Shown in pieces: positions 29,370 through 38,454 of a stretch of DNA of 64,000 bases; positions within the stretch are counted from its first letter, which is position 1, and every line of letters starts with the position of its first letter. This DNA comes from Saccharicrinis sp050589685. GTDB taxonomy: Bacteria; Bacteroidota; Bacteroidia; Bacteroidales; Marinilabiliaceae. The translations under genes and the position numbers were made by a program. The stretch is taken from NCBI RefSeq assembly GCF_050589685.1, contig NZ_JBNGOS010000023.1:1-64000 (forward strand). The letters run 5' to 3'. The notes beneath the pieces were generated by a model, which was not told the origin of the DNA, searched no databases, and saw nothing but the letters and a program-made list of their open reading frames with translations.

Positions 29370-30476
29370 ATGGATATTAATCATAAAACATCAAAAATAT
29401 GTCTAGTTATTCATTCCTTGCAAGCAGGAGGTATGGAAAGGGTAATGTCGGAATTGGCTTCCTATTTTGCAGGTAAAAAGAGTGTTGAAACACATTTGAT
29501 ACTGTATGGTATTAATAGAGAGATTTTTTATTCAGTACCGGACAATATAATTCTTCATAAACCGTCGTTTAAATTCGATAATAACAAGAGGTTTATTTCC
29601 ACGATCCGTACAGTGATATATCTAAGAAATTCAATAAAGCGTATTGATCCGGATTCCGTTCTTAGTTTCGGCGAGTATTGGAATAATTTTGTGCTGCTTT
29701 CCATGCTCGGTCTTAAGTATCCGGTATATGTTTCAGACAGAAGTCAACCTGATAAAAGCTTGGGTAAAGTTCAGGATTATTTAAGAAAATGCTTATACCC
29801 TACAGCAAAAGGTATTATTCTGCAAACTGAAAAAGCAAAGGAAATATACCTGAGAAATAATAAACATAGCAATATTGGAGTGATAGGTAATCCCATTCGT
29901 GAGTTCGCCCATCTTAATTATGTTTCCGCAAAAGAGAAAATAGTGATTATGGTTGGAAGACTGATAAAAAGTAAACACCAGGATATCCTGATTGAGATTT
30001 TCGCAAAAATAAATAAACCGGATTGGAAGTTGATGATCGTGGGATATGATCACTTGAAACAACAAAATATGGAACGTTTAAAAAAATTGGCAAGGGATTT
30101 AAAGGTGGGTGATAGGGTTATTTTTACGGGAAAACATGATCATGTGGAAGAATTATACCAAAAAAGTTCAATTTTTGCCTTTACTTCAAGTTCCGAAGGA
30201 TTTCCAAATGTGATTGGGGAAGCTATGTCGGCAGGTTTGCCTGTGGTAGCTTTTGATTGCGTTGCAGGACCTTCGGAGATGATTAAAGATGGATATAACG
30301 GTTTTTTGGTCCCTTTGTTTGATCGATCCACCTTCGAGAATAAGCTTTCCTTACTAATGGATAATGAAGAAGTTAGGGCTGAACAGGGGGCTAACGCGTT
30401 AAAAAGTATTCGGGATTTTACAAAAGAGAAAATTTGTGATTCATTTCACAGTTTTATCAGTAATTCAAATAATTGA
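29370..30476 (+). CDS. Family 4 glycosyltransferase
   Basis: The 368-residue GT-B enzyme has the glycine-rich acceptor loop SLQAGGMERVMSELA (about residues 15-30), the C-terminal IVMVGRLIKSKHQDILIEIF and the donor-binding E-x7-E motif in SSEGFPNVIGEAMSAG followed by PVVAF. It is a retaining transferase of GalNAc/glucosyl type by family, with unknown exact donor. It is followed directly by an epimerase gene (9 bp from stop to the preferred ATG). Confidence 0.92.
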   Translation: MDINHKTSKICLVIHSLQAGGMERVMSELASYFAGKKSVETHLILYGINREIFYSVPDNIILHKPSFKFDNNKRFISTIRTVIYLRNSIKRIDPDSVLSFGEYWNNFVLLSMLGLKYPVYVSDRSQPDKSLGKVQDYLRKCLYPTAKGIILQTEKAKEIYLRNNKHSNIGVIGNPIREFAHLNYVSAKEKIVIMVGRLIKSKHQDILIEIFAKINKPDWKLMIVGYDHLKQQNMERLKKLARDLKVGDRVIFTGKHDHVEELYQKSSIFAFTSSSEGFPNVIGEAMSAGLPVVAFDCVAGPSEMIKDGYNGFLVPLFDRSTFENKLSLLMDNEEVRAEQGANALKSIRDFTKEKICDSFHSFISNSNN

Positions 30477-30484
30477 TAAATTAT

Positions 30485-31381
30485 ATGCGGGTAATTATTA
30501 TTGGCTCTAAAGGTTTTATTGGCCAAAACCTTGTAAAATATTTTCAGGAAAAAAATTATGACGTTTGGAAAGCTGATGTCGTTGTTGATTATGCCGATGT
30601 GGATCGATATTTTTTAATAGACGCATCTACGTCAGACTTTAACACCGTATTTCATTATCAGAAATATGACTTGTGCATCAATTGTTCAGGAGCTGCCAGC
30701 GTGCCTGACTCATTGAATAACCCAATGCGGGATTATTATCTGAACTCGGTAAATGTGTTTAAAATTTTGTCGGCCATCAACCAATTCCAGCCGGAATGTA
30801 AGTTTATTAACCTGGGCAGTGCAGCTGTTTATGGAAACCCGGAGGAACTTCCGATAACAGAACTGGCAAAGAGAAGTCCTTTATCCCCATATGGTTTTCA
30901 TAAACTGCAGGCTGAGCAAATATGTGAGGAGTTTTATAGTTTTTTTAAGTTACAGACATGTTCGTTAAGAATTTTCTCAGTTTATGGGGCAGGTCTGCAA
31001 AAGCAGCTTTTTTGGGATTTAAATAAGAAAACGAAAACAGGGGAACCTATAATTTTATACGGAACAGGGGAGGAGTCCAGGGATTTTATACATGTTAGTG
31101 ATTTGGCAAAAGCTACAGAATTAGTTGCCCAATCAGATTTTTTTAAGGCGGATGTGGTAAATGTAGCCAATGGCGAAGAAGTGAAGATCAAGGATGCGGT
31201 AGCCATCTTTTTTAATAATTATCCAAATAATATAAATTACTCCTTTTCCGGTGATTCAAGAAAAGGAGATCCTTTGAATTGGAAAGCGGATATACAACGC
31301 TTGGCTTCGTTAGGTTATACTGCTTCCATAAAGATGGTAGATGGGCTTAAAGATTATTACGACTGGGTTCGCAGAGAATAA
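30485..31381 (+). CDS. NAD-dependent epimerase/dehydratase (extended SDR)
   Basis: Starting at ATG 30485 (an in-frame TTG lies at 30473, inside the previous gene), the roughly 298-residue protein shows the SDR nucleotide-binding motif GSKGFIGQNLV, NLGSAAVYGNP with the catalytic Ser region, and the YGFHKLQAE Y-x3-K pair. It also has LRIFSVYG, typical of extended SDRs acting on nucleotide sugars. It could be a 4-epimerase, 4,6-dehydratase or reductase; sequence does not decide. It would supply a donor for the neighbouring glycosyltransferases. Confidence 0.87.
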   Translation: MRVIIIGSKGFIGQNLVKYFQEKNYDVWKADVVVDYADVDRYFLIDASTSDFNTVFHYQKYDLCINCSGAASVPDSLNNPMRDYYLNSVNVFKILSAINQFQPECKFINLGSAAVYGNPEELPITELAKRSPLSPYGFHKLQAEQICEEFYSFFKLQTCSLRIFSVYGAGLQKQLFWDLNKKTKTGEPIILYGTGEESRDFIHVSDLAKATELVAQSDFFKADVVNVANGEEVKIKDAVAIFFNNYPNNINYSFSGDSRKGDPLNWKADIQRLASLGYTASIKMVDGLKDYYDWVRRE

Positions 31382-31429
31382 ATTGTGTTTTTACATTATC
31401 TATACCGTAAGTAAATTGTAACTCGTATT

Positions 31430-32578
31430 ATGGCTACGCCTAATTCAAAAAGACTAAAGATTGGTGTGTTATTTAATTTTCAGCCCACATGGATGGGAGG
31501 AATAACCTACATCATAAATATTATAAAGACTTTTGATTATTTAAAAGACAAGGATAAACCGGAAATTGTGGTTTTTTACAGTTCAGCATTGAAGAAACAT
31601 ACCGTTGAACTGAATTATCCATATATAAAACTCGTAGAGCACAATGCACCTTCTTTAGTTAAAGGTTTTATTTGGTCTTGGATAAAGAGGAAAAATGTTT
31701 TTATAGACGACCTTGTTAAAGAATATAAACTTGATGCAGTTTATCCTGCTCGTAATTACCCGGTCAAAAGTAAATCGGGAGTAAAGATTGTAGCTTGGTA
31801 TGCCGATTTGCAACATAAATATTATCCGGAGTTTTTTACAAGGGAAACTTTAATCCATAGAGCAGTACGACTGTATTTCATGCTTCGGAACTCAAATGAT
31901 CTGGTTGTATCCAGTAAAGCTGTGTTAGATGATTTTAATAAGTTCTTTAAAATCCGGAAAGATTTGAAGATCCACGTGTTTCATTTTGTATCCATAAATA
32001 ATGGGTTTGAAAACAATGGGATATCACATTTAAGAGAAAAATATAATCTGCCCCAAAATTACTTTATGATATCTAACCAGTTCCATAAGCATAAAAACCA
32101 TAAAGTTTTATTGCTTGCTTTAGCAAAATTAAATGAGAAGGGGATCAAAAAGTATATGGCTATGACGGGCAGTTTTCCTCAGGCTACCAACTCGCCATAT
32201 ATAGCTGAACTTCATGGGCTGATAGAGAAATATAACCTTTCTGATCAGATTAATTTTTTAGGATTAATTCCGCGTAACGACCAGCTGCAACTTATGAACC
32301 ATTGTCAAGCGATTATCCAACCCAGTTTGTTCGAAGGATGGAGTACTGTGATAGAGGATGCGATTTCGCTTCAGGTTCCGGTCATTGCAGCTAGTTTACC
32401 AGTTAATATAGAGCAACTTGAAGATGCTGGTATTTATTTTAAACCTTATGATGAAGTAGAGTTATCGGAGATATTGAGCAACTACCCTGACAGGGATTTC
32501 AAGGTAAAACCATACGAGGATTATAACAAGAGAATTGTAAAATCAGTCAAAGATTTGATGGATGTTTTTTTGAATTAA
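31430..32578 (+). CDS. Family 4 glycosyltransferase
   Basis: The 382-residue GT-B protein begins KIGVLFNFQPTWMGGITYI, the acceptor-side loop, and has FMISNQFHKHKNHKVLLLAL and QPSLFEGWSTVIEDA, with the E-x7-E donor motif (E of FEGW and E of IED), then PVIAASLPV. Its domain order and length are normal for GT4. It is separated from the preceding epimerase by 48 bp. The transferred sugar is unknown. Confidence 0.9.
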   Translation: MATPNSKRLKIGVLFNFQPTWMGGITYIINIIKTFDYLKDKDKPEIVVFYSSALKKHTVELNYPYIKLVEHNAPSLVKGFIWSWIKRKNVFIDDLVKEYKLDAVYPARNYPVKSKSGVKIVAWYADLQHKYYPEFFTRETLIHRAVRLYFMLRNSNDLVVSSKAVLDDFNKFFKIRKDLKIHVFHFVSINNGFENNGISHLREKYNLPQNYFMISNQFHKHKNHKVLLLALAKLNEKGIKKYMAMTGSFPQATNSPYIAELHGLIEKYNLSDQINFLGLIPRNDQLQLMNHCQAIIQPSLFEGWSTVIEDAISLQVPVIAASLPVNIEQLEDAGIYFKPYDEVELSEILSNYPDRDFKVKPYEDYNKRIVKSVKDLMDVFLN

Positions 32579-32672
32579 AAAAGCATAATTAAGCAAATAA
32601 CATTTGCTGGGTTTTCTCAGGAACTAATGTATTAAACAATAAGATTTTAAATTCACCTAAAACCAACTAAAG

Positions 32673-33641
32673 ATGGAACAAAAACTTGTATCAACTATTA
32701 AGAAGTTGAGTAAAAATAGCGAATACGATTGTTTACTGATGTTTAGTGGAGGAAAGGATAGTTCTTATTTACTTTATTATTTGTCGGAAGTACTTAAGTT
32801 AAAAGTGGCAAGCTTTACACTTACGCATAAGTTTATGAGTAAGGCTACGCTGGAAAACGTGTCGGGGTTTGCTGAAAAATACAGCAAAAAACATTTTGTA
32901 ATTGAAAATGAGTATTTAAATAAAGCAGGTAATCACTTTCTCGAAAACTGGATCAATAAACCCGACGAGGGTAGCTTGATTACACTTTGTACGGGATGTA
33001 GATTAGGATTGATAAAATTGGTCATTGAAACAGCGAAGAAAGAGAATATTAATGTTGTTGTTACCGGTTTAACGCCATTTGAAGCAACCGATTTTAGAAT
33101 GAAGCTTGTAAATTATCCCAAAGGGAAAGAAGGTAAGTTCTATTTTTTACTGGGGTATTTGAGATTGGTTTTAAGAAATCCTTCATTAGTTAAAAACCCA
33201 AAGGTACTAAGAGATCAGGTAATGGAATATTACTATTTTAATAAGCAAAAGGATTTGTATAGTAAGAATGGTATTCACTACGTAAAGCCTTTCTACGACT
33301 ATTTAAAATATGACGAAGCAGAAGTGGTTGAAACACTTAAAAAGTTAAACTGGCAAAAGGCTCCAATCAGCGGAAATTCTTTTTGGAGAGCAGACTGCGA
33401 TATGAATGCCCTTCGACAGTATTTTCATTATAAAATTTCAGGTTATAACGAACAGAAATATTATTACGGACAAATGCTGGATCAGGGGTTGATTACACAG
33501 GACTATTATGATAATACCGTACAGGATTTTGATCAAACAGAAGGCGTAAAAAAGATTATACGCTCTTCAGGTATCTCAGCTAAAGCGGTTGAGAAATATG
33601 AAAAGTATTTAGCGAGTGAAAATGGGAGGAACAAAAATTAA
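32673..33641 (+). CDS. PP-loop ATPase, N-acetyl sugar amidotransferase-like
   Basis: The 322-residue protein has the N-type ATP pyrophosphatase loop LLMFSGGKDSSYLLYYL (about residues 21-37), a Cys pair in LITLCTGCRLG (about residue 110), and VVTGLTPFEATDFRM. The nearest families I recognise are WbpG/PseA-type sugar amidotransferases and related adenylating PP-loop enzymes, which activate a carbonyl and insert nitrogen or sulfur. WbpG normally works with HisH/HisF-like partners, and none is in the window, so the ammonia source, or the assignment, is open. The next glycosyltransferase overlaps its 3' end by 20 bp. Confidence 0.75.
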   Translation: MEQKLVSTIKKLSKNSEYDCLLMFSGGKDSSYLLYYLSEVLKLKVASFTLTHKFMSKATLENVSGFAEKYSKKHFVIENEYLNKAGNHFLENWINKPDEGSLITLCTGCRLGLIKLVIETAKKENINVVVTGLTPFEATDFRMKLVNYPKGKEGKFYFLLGYLRLVLRNPSLVKNPKVLRDQVMEYYYFNKQKDLYSKNGIHYVKPFYDYLKYDEAEVVETLKKLNWQKAPISGNSFWRADCDMNALRQYFHYKISGYNEQKYYYGQMLDQGLITQDYYDNTVQDFDQTEGVKKIIRSSGISAKAVEKYEKYLASENGRNKN

Positions 33642-34776
33642 CCAAAGTAAAAAAATTGTATTTATAAATCAGGCAACCGGATATTTGACCATTGATGTGA
33701 TTAATGCATTTGCCAGAGAATACCAGGAGGTGGGTTTGATATGTGGAAGTATTAGGGTACAAGATGTTGAATTACATGAAAAGGTAGTGGTTTCTCAAAT
33801 ATCTTTATATGATAGAGGAAGTAATCGTCGAAAAGCCATTAGCTGGATGATAGGAACAATTCAAATCTATTGGTTGCTCTTGACAAAGTACCGGAATTAT
33901 GAAGTGTTTTATTATACCATTCCACCTACAGCTTATTTATTATCTCTTTTGTTTAAATCCCCTTATTGTATTATGATTTATGACCTATTCCCGGACGCCC
34001 TTAAAATTAGGGGACACTCGGAGAAGGGTTTTCTTTATAGTTGGTGGGCAGGGAAAAACCTCAAGGTGTTCTCAAAAGCACGTAAAATAATAACGTTGAG
34101 CGAACAACTTAAGAAAGATGTAATGAAATATGCACCGGAGGCCAGGGTAGAAGTAATACCAAACTGGTCGGCGTTTACAGGAAGAGTACCTGTAGCAAAA
34201 GAAGCGAATAATATTATCTTACGGGAAGGATTAACAGGTAAATTTATTGTACAGTATTCTGGAAACATTGGTGTGACCCATAATGTGGAGGCGGTTGTTG
34301 AGGTCGCTGAAAGTTTAAAAGAGTATCCTGATATAGATTTTTTGATAATTGGAAGGGGAGAAAGGAAAAACGTTATTGAAGAACTTATTGTAAAAAAAAA
34401 TCTTAAAAACTGCAAGCTCCTACCTTTTCGAAAAGATGAAGAATTATATGAATCTCTTTGTGTTCCGGATATTGCCGTAGTAACTTTGGATGATAGGGTG
34501 CCCGATATAAGTGTACCTAGCAAAACATATAATATACTTACTGCAAGTGTGCCAATTTTGGCTATCGCCTCAAAAAAATCCTCTGTGTCAGAACTTATAA
34601 ACCAACATAAAGTGGGCAGAACCTTTGAAAAAAATGAAGTTGAATCTATGAAGGAATTTATTCTTACATTGAAGAATGATAAAAACTTAAGAGCTGTTTA
34701 TAAAGAAAATGCATTATTAGCCGCACAAGATTATACGAGTAATAATGCATATGAAATTTATAAAAGGTGTATGTAA
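33622..34776 (+). CDS. Family 4 glycosyltransferase, WbuB-like
   Basis: Starting at ATG 33622 (alternative GTG at 33616), the product is about 384 residues. It has KIVFINQATGYLTIDVI at the N-terminus, a central hydrophobic patch (YLLSLLFKSPYCIMIYDLF), the C-terminal domain start FIVQYSGNIGVTHNVEA, and VPDISVPSKTYNILTASVPIL as the donor-site region. This layout resembles WbuB-type GT4 transferases that act early on undecaprenyl-linked sugars. It overlaps the PP-loop gene by 20 bp, indicating coupled translation. Confidence 0.85.
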   Translation: MGGTKINQSKKIVFINQATGYLTIDVINAFAREYQEVGLICGSIRVQDVELHEKVVVSQISLYDRGSNRRKAISWMIGTIQIYWLLLTKYRNYEVFYYTIPPTAYLLSLLFKSPYCIMIYDLFPDALKIRGHSEKGFLYSWWAGKNLKVFSKARKIITLSEQLKKDVMKYAPEARVEVIPNWSAFTGRVPVAKEANNIILREGLTGKFIVQYSGNIGVTHNVEAVVEVAESLKEYPDIDFLIIGRGERKNVIEELIVKKNLKNCKLLPFRKDEELYESLCVPDIAVVTLDDRVPDISVPSKTYNILTASVPILAIASKKSSVSELINQHKVGRTFEKNEVESMKEFILTLKNDKNLRAVYKENALLAAQDYTSNNAYEIYKRCM

Positions 34777-34864
34777 TTAGTACCAGCATAAAAACTAATT
34801 GATTTTTACGCTTGATAAGAAAGCATCAAGAACAAGATTTGTGATGACGGGGAAAACGTTCATT

Positions 34865-35028
34865 ATTACGTATTAGAGTTACGTAATGAGCATTTAATTC
34901 CATAAAATATGGAGTTACTGAAACGGAGCATATCACCCGCTCTGGAGTGTTGAAGCAACTCAATGAAACACCTTTTTTTGAAGTGGTTTAATTGCATAAG
35001 GGGATTTCTAATGCAAATTGCGGATTTA
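34865..35028 (+). repeat. Dispersed structured intergenic repeat, copy A
   Basis: This noncoding stretch, in a 477-bp gap between glycosyltransferase and ATP-grasp genes, aligns along about 165 bp with 55298-55463. Shared blocks include ATGAGCATT (34888 region), TACTGAAACG (34916-34925), TCTGGAGTGTTGAAG (34941-34955; TCTGGTGTGTTGAAG in copy B) and the terminal AATGCAAATTGCGGATTTA. Short stems such as CGGAGC/GCTCTG lie where copy B pairs with different bases. The outer stem seen in copy B is eroded here. No ORF is conserved between the copies. The rest of the gap shows no gene. Confidence 0.7.
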
Positions 35029-35253
35029 TAACTTGTGTCAATGAGTGTTTTATGACAAGTGTAACGCTGTATTTGACATTTTCTTGCGGAGACCGATAGT
35101 AATTTGGTTAGATTTAATCCCAAGAAAGTGACCGAACTATTCACATTTAACATGCAAAGAGATTTCAGGGTACCTTATTTAATTCTTTAATGTGGTAAAA
35201 GGTATTAATGTAGTCTATCAGTTATCTTAAAGCTATTTATTAAAAATGTCGAA

Positions 35254-36261
35254 ATGAAACTATTAAAACGCTTTGTATACTTAATTTATTATATCAAAAA
35301 CGGTGAGTTAAATAAGGGAAAGTTATTTTCAGATTATGCTTCTCACCATAGTGGGAAAAGTAGATTACGGTTATTGGAAGAATCTGTCATCAATGTTTTT
35401 AAATATAACGTTTCCATTAAAGATTACTATCAATTTCGTTTTTTTGAGTTAAGCGAAGCCCAAAAGAGCAAGTGGGCAGGTTCTGGTTTTATGTATGAAT
35501 ACCAGTTGAAAATGAATCCCAAAAGGAGTCGTACAGTTTTAGAAAATAAAGTAGAATTTTTAGAATGTTATCATAAGTTTATTAGAAGAAATTATACCAC
35601 AATAAATGAAATTAAAACAAATAACAATAAGTTAGAGAGTCTTTTGGAAAATCCTTCCGGTAAGCTGGTTCTTAAAGGGTCTATGGGGCAGGTGGGTGCT
35701 GAAGTAGAAGTCATAAATTGTTCAGCATATACTGCGAATTCACTTTTTGAATATATGAAGGATAACAAGTATGATATGGTTGAAGAATTTGTGGTTCAAC
35801 ATGATGATTTAATGGAATTGTCTCCTGCGGGCCTTAATACAATTAGAATTTTTACGCAGTTAAACAATGGAATAGTTGATATTCTAGGTGCCCGATTGAG
35901 AATTACGGTTAATTCTCCTGTTGACAATATGGCGGCCGGTAATCTGGCAGCACCTATAGATTACAATACTGGAGTAATCAATGGCAGTGCTGTATATAGC
36001 GATATAACCAAAGCTGATTGCCGTACTCACCCTGTTTCAAATAAAGAAATAATTGGATTTCATATTCCGTATTGGGATGAAACAAAAAAAATGGTTGAAG
36101 ATGCTGCGCTTCACAATACCTCAAATAAATCCATAGGATGGGATATTGCAATTAGCAATAAGGGGCCTGAATTAATTGAAGGAAACCATAACTGGTGTAA
36201 ACTACTTTGGCAATTACCTGTAAAAACCGGATTAAAAGGCGAACTTTTAAAGTATGTATAA
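35254..36261 (+). CDS. Sugar-transfer associated ATP-grasp protein
   Basis: The 335-residue protein has KLVLKGSMGQVGAEVEVIN (ATP-binding Lys and loop, about residues 130-150), VEEFVVQHDDLMELSPAGL with TIRIFTQLNNG (hinge and conserved S-NTIRI block) and a C-terminal IGWDIAISNKGPELIEGNHNW carrying acidic/Asn metal ligands. This is the pattern of the sugar-transfer associated ATP-grasp family (PF14397-like), found in capsule and exopolysaccharide loci. The ligated group is unknown. The next gene starts immediately after its stop codon. Confidence 0.87.
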   Translation: MKLLKRFVYLIYYIKNGELNKGKLFSDYASHHSGKSRLRLLEESVINVFKYNVSIKDYYQFRFFELSEAQKSKWAGSGFMYEYQLKMNPKRSRTVLENKVEFLECYHKFIRRNYTTINEIKTNNNKLESLLENPSGKLVLKGSMGQVGAEVEVINCSAYTANSLFEYMKDNKYDMVEEFVVQHDDLMELSPAGLNTIRIFTQLNNGIVDILGARLRITVNSPVDNMAAGNLAAPIDYNTGVINGSAVYSDITKADCRTHPVSNKEIIGFHIPYWDETKKMVEDAALHNTSNKSIGWDIAISNKGPELIEGNHNWCKLLWQLPVKTGLKGELLKYV

Positions 36262-36858
36262 ATGGAGAAGCTGCTAATTTATATTAAACACAGGTTACAT
36301 TTTATATGGAAACTCATCGAAAGTTTAAACGATTATTTGTTTTATATATTATATTCGAAAAGATTAAAGGTAAATACCAGGGAAGTTCTTGGTAATGTCA
36401 GTAATGGTACTTTTATTTTTAAAGAGGTAAACTTTGAATATGCAAATCAAATTTATGAGCTAATTAATTCTCAAGATGAGATCGACCTGAAGTATTTTAA
36501 ACCTCATGGTTTTGATTTAGAGTCCATAAAGAAACAATTTAGTAAAAAGGCATTTTTAATGATGGGCGTTTTTAGTGAGGAAAAATTAGTTGGTTATTTT
36601 TTTCTTCGTTTTTTCGCAAACAGAAAATGTTTTGTCGGACGACTCATTGATAAGGATTATAGGGGTAAAGGTATAGGAAATGTAATGAACACTATTCTTT
36701 ATCGTATTTCATGGAATATGGGTTTTAGGTGTTTGTCCACTATTTCAAAAGATAATAAAGCTGTTGTTTCTGCGCATAAAAAAAACCAATCTATGATAGT
36801 GCTTAAAGAGCTTAGCAATAATTATCTATTAGTGGAGTTTGTTGAAAAAGAAAATTAG
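36262..36858 (+). CDS. GNAT-family N-acetyltransferase
   Basis: The 198-residue protein begins 1 bp after the ATP-grasp gene's stop. Its first 40 residues are amphipathic to hydrophobic (a possible membrane-associated helix, WKLIESLNDYLFYILY). The GNAT core follows: FLMMGVFSEEKLVGYFFL, then the acetyl-CoA pyrophosphate loop DKDYRGKGIGNVMNTIL (R/Q-x-x-G-x-G/A form) near residue 133. It would acetylate an amino sugar or related group, possibly on the product of its neighbour. Substrate is inferred only from context. Confidence 0.8.
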   Translation: MEKLLIYIKHRLHFIWKLIESLNDYLFYILYSKRLKVNTREVLGNVSNGTFIFKEVNFEYANQIYELINSQDEIDLKYFKPHGFDLESIKKQFSKKAFLMMGVFSEEKLVGYFFLRFFANRKCFVGRLIDKDYRGKGIGNVMNTILYRISWNMGFRCLSTISKDNKAVVSAHKKNQSMIVLKELSNNYLLVEFVEKEN

Positions 36859-36898
36859 ATTTACATATTATTTATAGTGGTGTTGTTTGAGGAAATGT

Positions 36899-37840
36899 AT
36901 GGATATTTCAGAATATGCGAATAGTGTATTTGAGCAGCCTTGGTGGCTGAATACGGTTGCTCCTAATCAATGGAGAGAAGTTGTAATAAAAGAAGAAGGT
37001 AAAATAGTTGCTCGTTGGGCGTTTGTTGAGAAAGGTAAATCTATTATAATGCCTATGCTAACGCAAACCCTTGGGATTTGGATTTCAGAGGATATTCTGG
37101 AATATGATAAATATGACAGGCAGCAAAAAAAAATTCTAAATAAGCTAATTGATGAAATAATAAGTAAAAAGGGTATAAGTTTGTGTTTAAATTCCAATAA
37201 CACTTTTTTTATGCCCTTTTATTGGAGGGGGTTTAAGGTTACACCTTTTGTAAGTTATCGACTGAATGATTTAACAAATTTAGATGCAATATATACAGGG
37301 TTTTCGTCTAACGTAAAAAATAGTATTGAACGTGCTTCTAAAAAATTAAAAATAGTTGAATCCGATAATATTGACAAGCTGATTTCACTTGTGGATAACA
37401 CTTTTAGAAGAAAAAAGATGCAAAGACCATGGTCTGTTGATTTAATTAAAGATATTTATTATTCTGCAAAGCAGAATAATGGAGGGAAGCTTTTATTTGC
37501 GATAGATAAAGAAAAGAATGTGCATTCTGGTACTTTATTTATATATGATCAAAAGGTATTTTATAATTTAATTTCAGGATCGGATTACAAATATAAGAAT
37601 TCAGGAGCCGCTACTTTATTATTATGGGAAGGAATTAAACATGCAGCAACTACTTCAATGATTTTCGATTTTGAAGGATCAATGAAAGAAGGGATAAATA
37701 GGTTCTATGCTCAATTCGGAGGAAAACAAGTTATATATTATGGTATTTACAAGCCGACAGAAAAATTATTCAGACAGAAATCTCAAAAGTTAATTAGATT
37801 TTTAAAAAATAGAGTTAAAAAGAGATTTGTGTATAGATAA
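36899..37840 (+). CDS. FemAB/BioF2-like GNAT superfamily acyltransferase
   Basis: The frame extends to a TTG at 36887, but ATG 36899 follows a good TGAGGAA ribosome site, giving about 313 residues. The N-terminal half has QPWWLNTVAPNQWREVV; the C-terminal GNAT half has SSNVKNSIERASKK, then FRRKKMQRPWS, LISGSDYKYKNSGAATLLLWEGI and FDFEGSMKEGINRFYAQFG. This matches the BioF2/FemAB-like group (PF13480-like), relatives of peptidyl-tRNA-dependent aminoacyl transferases and of acyltransferases in exopolysaccharide loci. Whether the donor is acyl-CoA or aminoacyl-tRNA cannot be told. Confidence 0.82.
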   Translation: MDISEYANSVFEQPWWLNTVAPNQWREVVIKEEGKIVARWAFVEKGKSIIMPMLTQTLGIWISEDILEYDKYDRQQKKILNKLIDEIISKKGISLCLNSNNTFFMPFYWRGFKVTPFVSYRLNDLTNLDAIYTGFSSNVKNSIERASKKLKIVESDNIDKLISLVDNTFRRKKMQRPWSVDLIKDIYYSAKQNNGGKLLFAIDKEKNVHSGTLFIYDQKVFYNLISGSDYKYKNSGAATLLLWEGIKHAATTSMIFDFEGSMKEGINRFYAQFGGKQVIYYGIYKPTEKLFRQKSQKLIRFLKNRVKKRFVYR

Positions 37841-37860
37841 ACGGAAATAAACAATAAAGG

Positions 37861-38436
37861 ATGAAAAGGTTATTTGATGTTTTAGCATCATTTGTTGGAT
37901 TATGTTTAATTTGGCCACTTTTAATCTCAATAGCTATTGTTATTAAAATTAAAATGCCAGGTCCGGTTCTCTTTACCCAAAAAAGAGTTGGAAGACATGG
38001 CAAGTTATTTACCATATTTAAGTTCAGGACAATGTCAGTTGGGCATGGTGGTAATACAGTATCTGTTAAGGGAGAGAACCGAATTACTCCTCTAGGGGCG
38101 GTCCTGAGGAAATATAAACTGGACGAATTACCGGAACTTTGGAATGTATTAATAGGAGATATGAGTTTGGTTGGCCCCAGACCCGATATGCCGAAATATT
38201 ACAAAAACCTTCAAGGCGAAGAACGTAAAATATTAGAGCTTAGGCCAGGAATCACAGGCACTGCATCGCTCAAATATGCAAATGAAGAAGAGCTGCTTTC
38301 TTCTGTTACTGATCCTGTCAAATATAATGATGAGGTAATTTGGCCTGACAAGGTTAAAATCAACCTCGATTATTACTACGGTAATAGTTTTGTGGGTGAT
38401 ATTAAAATTATCTTTCAAACTATCTTTCGATCATAA
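37861..38436 (+). CDS. pglC: Initiating phosphoglycosyltransferase, PglC-like (bacterial sugar transferase)
   Basis: The 191-residue monotopic enzyme has an N-terminal re-entrant helix (KRLFDVLASFVGLCLIWPLL), then KFRTMSVG, the catalytic Asp-Glu pair in YKLDELPELWNVL, MSLVGPRPDMP and RPGITG. The short form without extra N-terminal helices is the PglC/WcaJ-core type, which transfers a phospho-sugar to undecaprenyl phosphate and starts repeat-unit synthesis. The next gene is PglE-like, 18 bp downstream, which suggests a diacetamido-bacillosamine-type first sugar; that is inference. Confidence 0.92.
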   Translation: MKRLFDVLASFVGLCLIWPLLISIAIVIKIKMPGPVLFTQKRVGRHGKLFTIFKFRTMSVGHGGNTVSVKGENRITPLGAVLRKYKLDELPELWNVLIGDMSLVGPRPDMPKYYKNLQGEERKILELRPGITGTASLKYANEEELLSSVTDPVKYNDEVIWPDKVKINLDYYYGNSFVGDIKIIFQTIFRS

Positions 38437-38454
38437 ATTACTAATCACGTTAAT

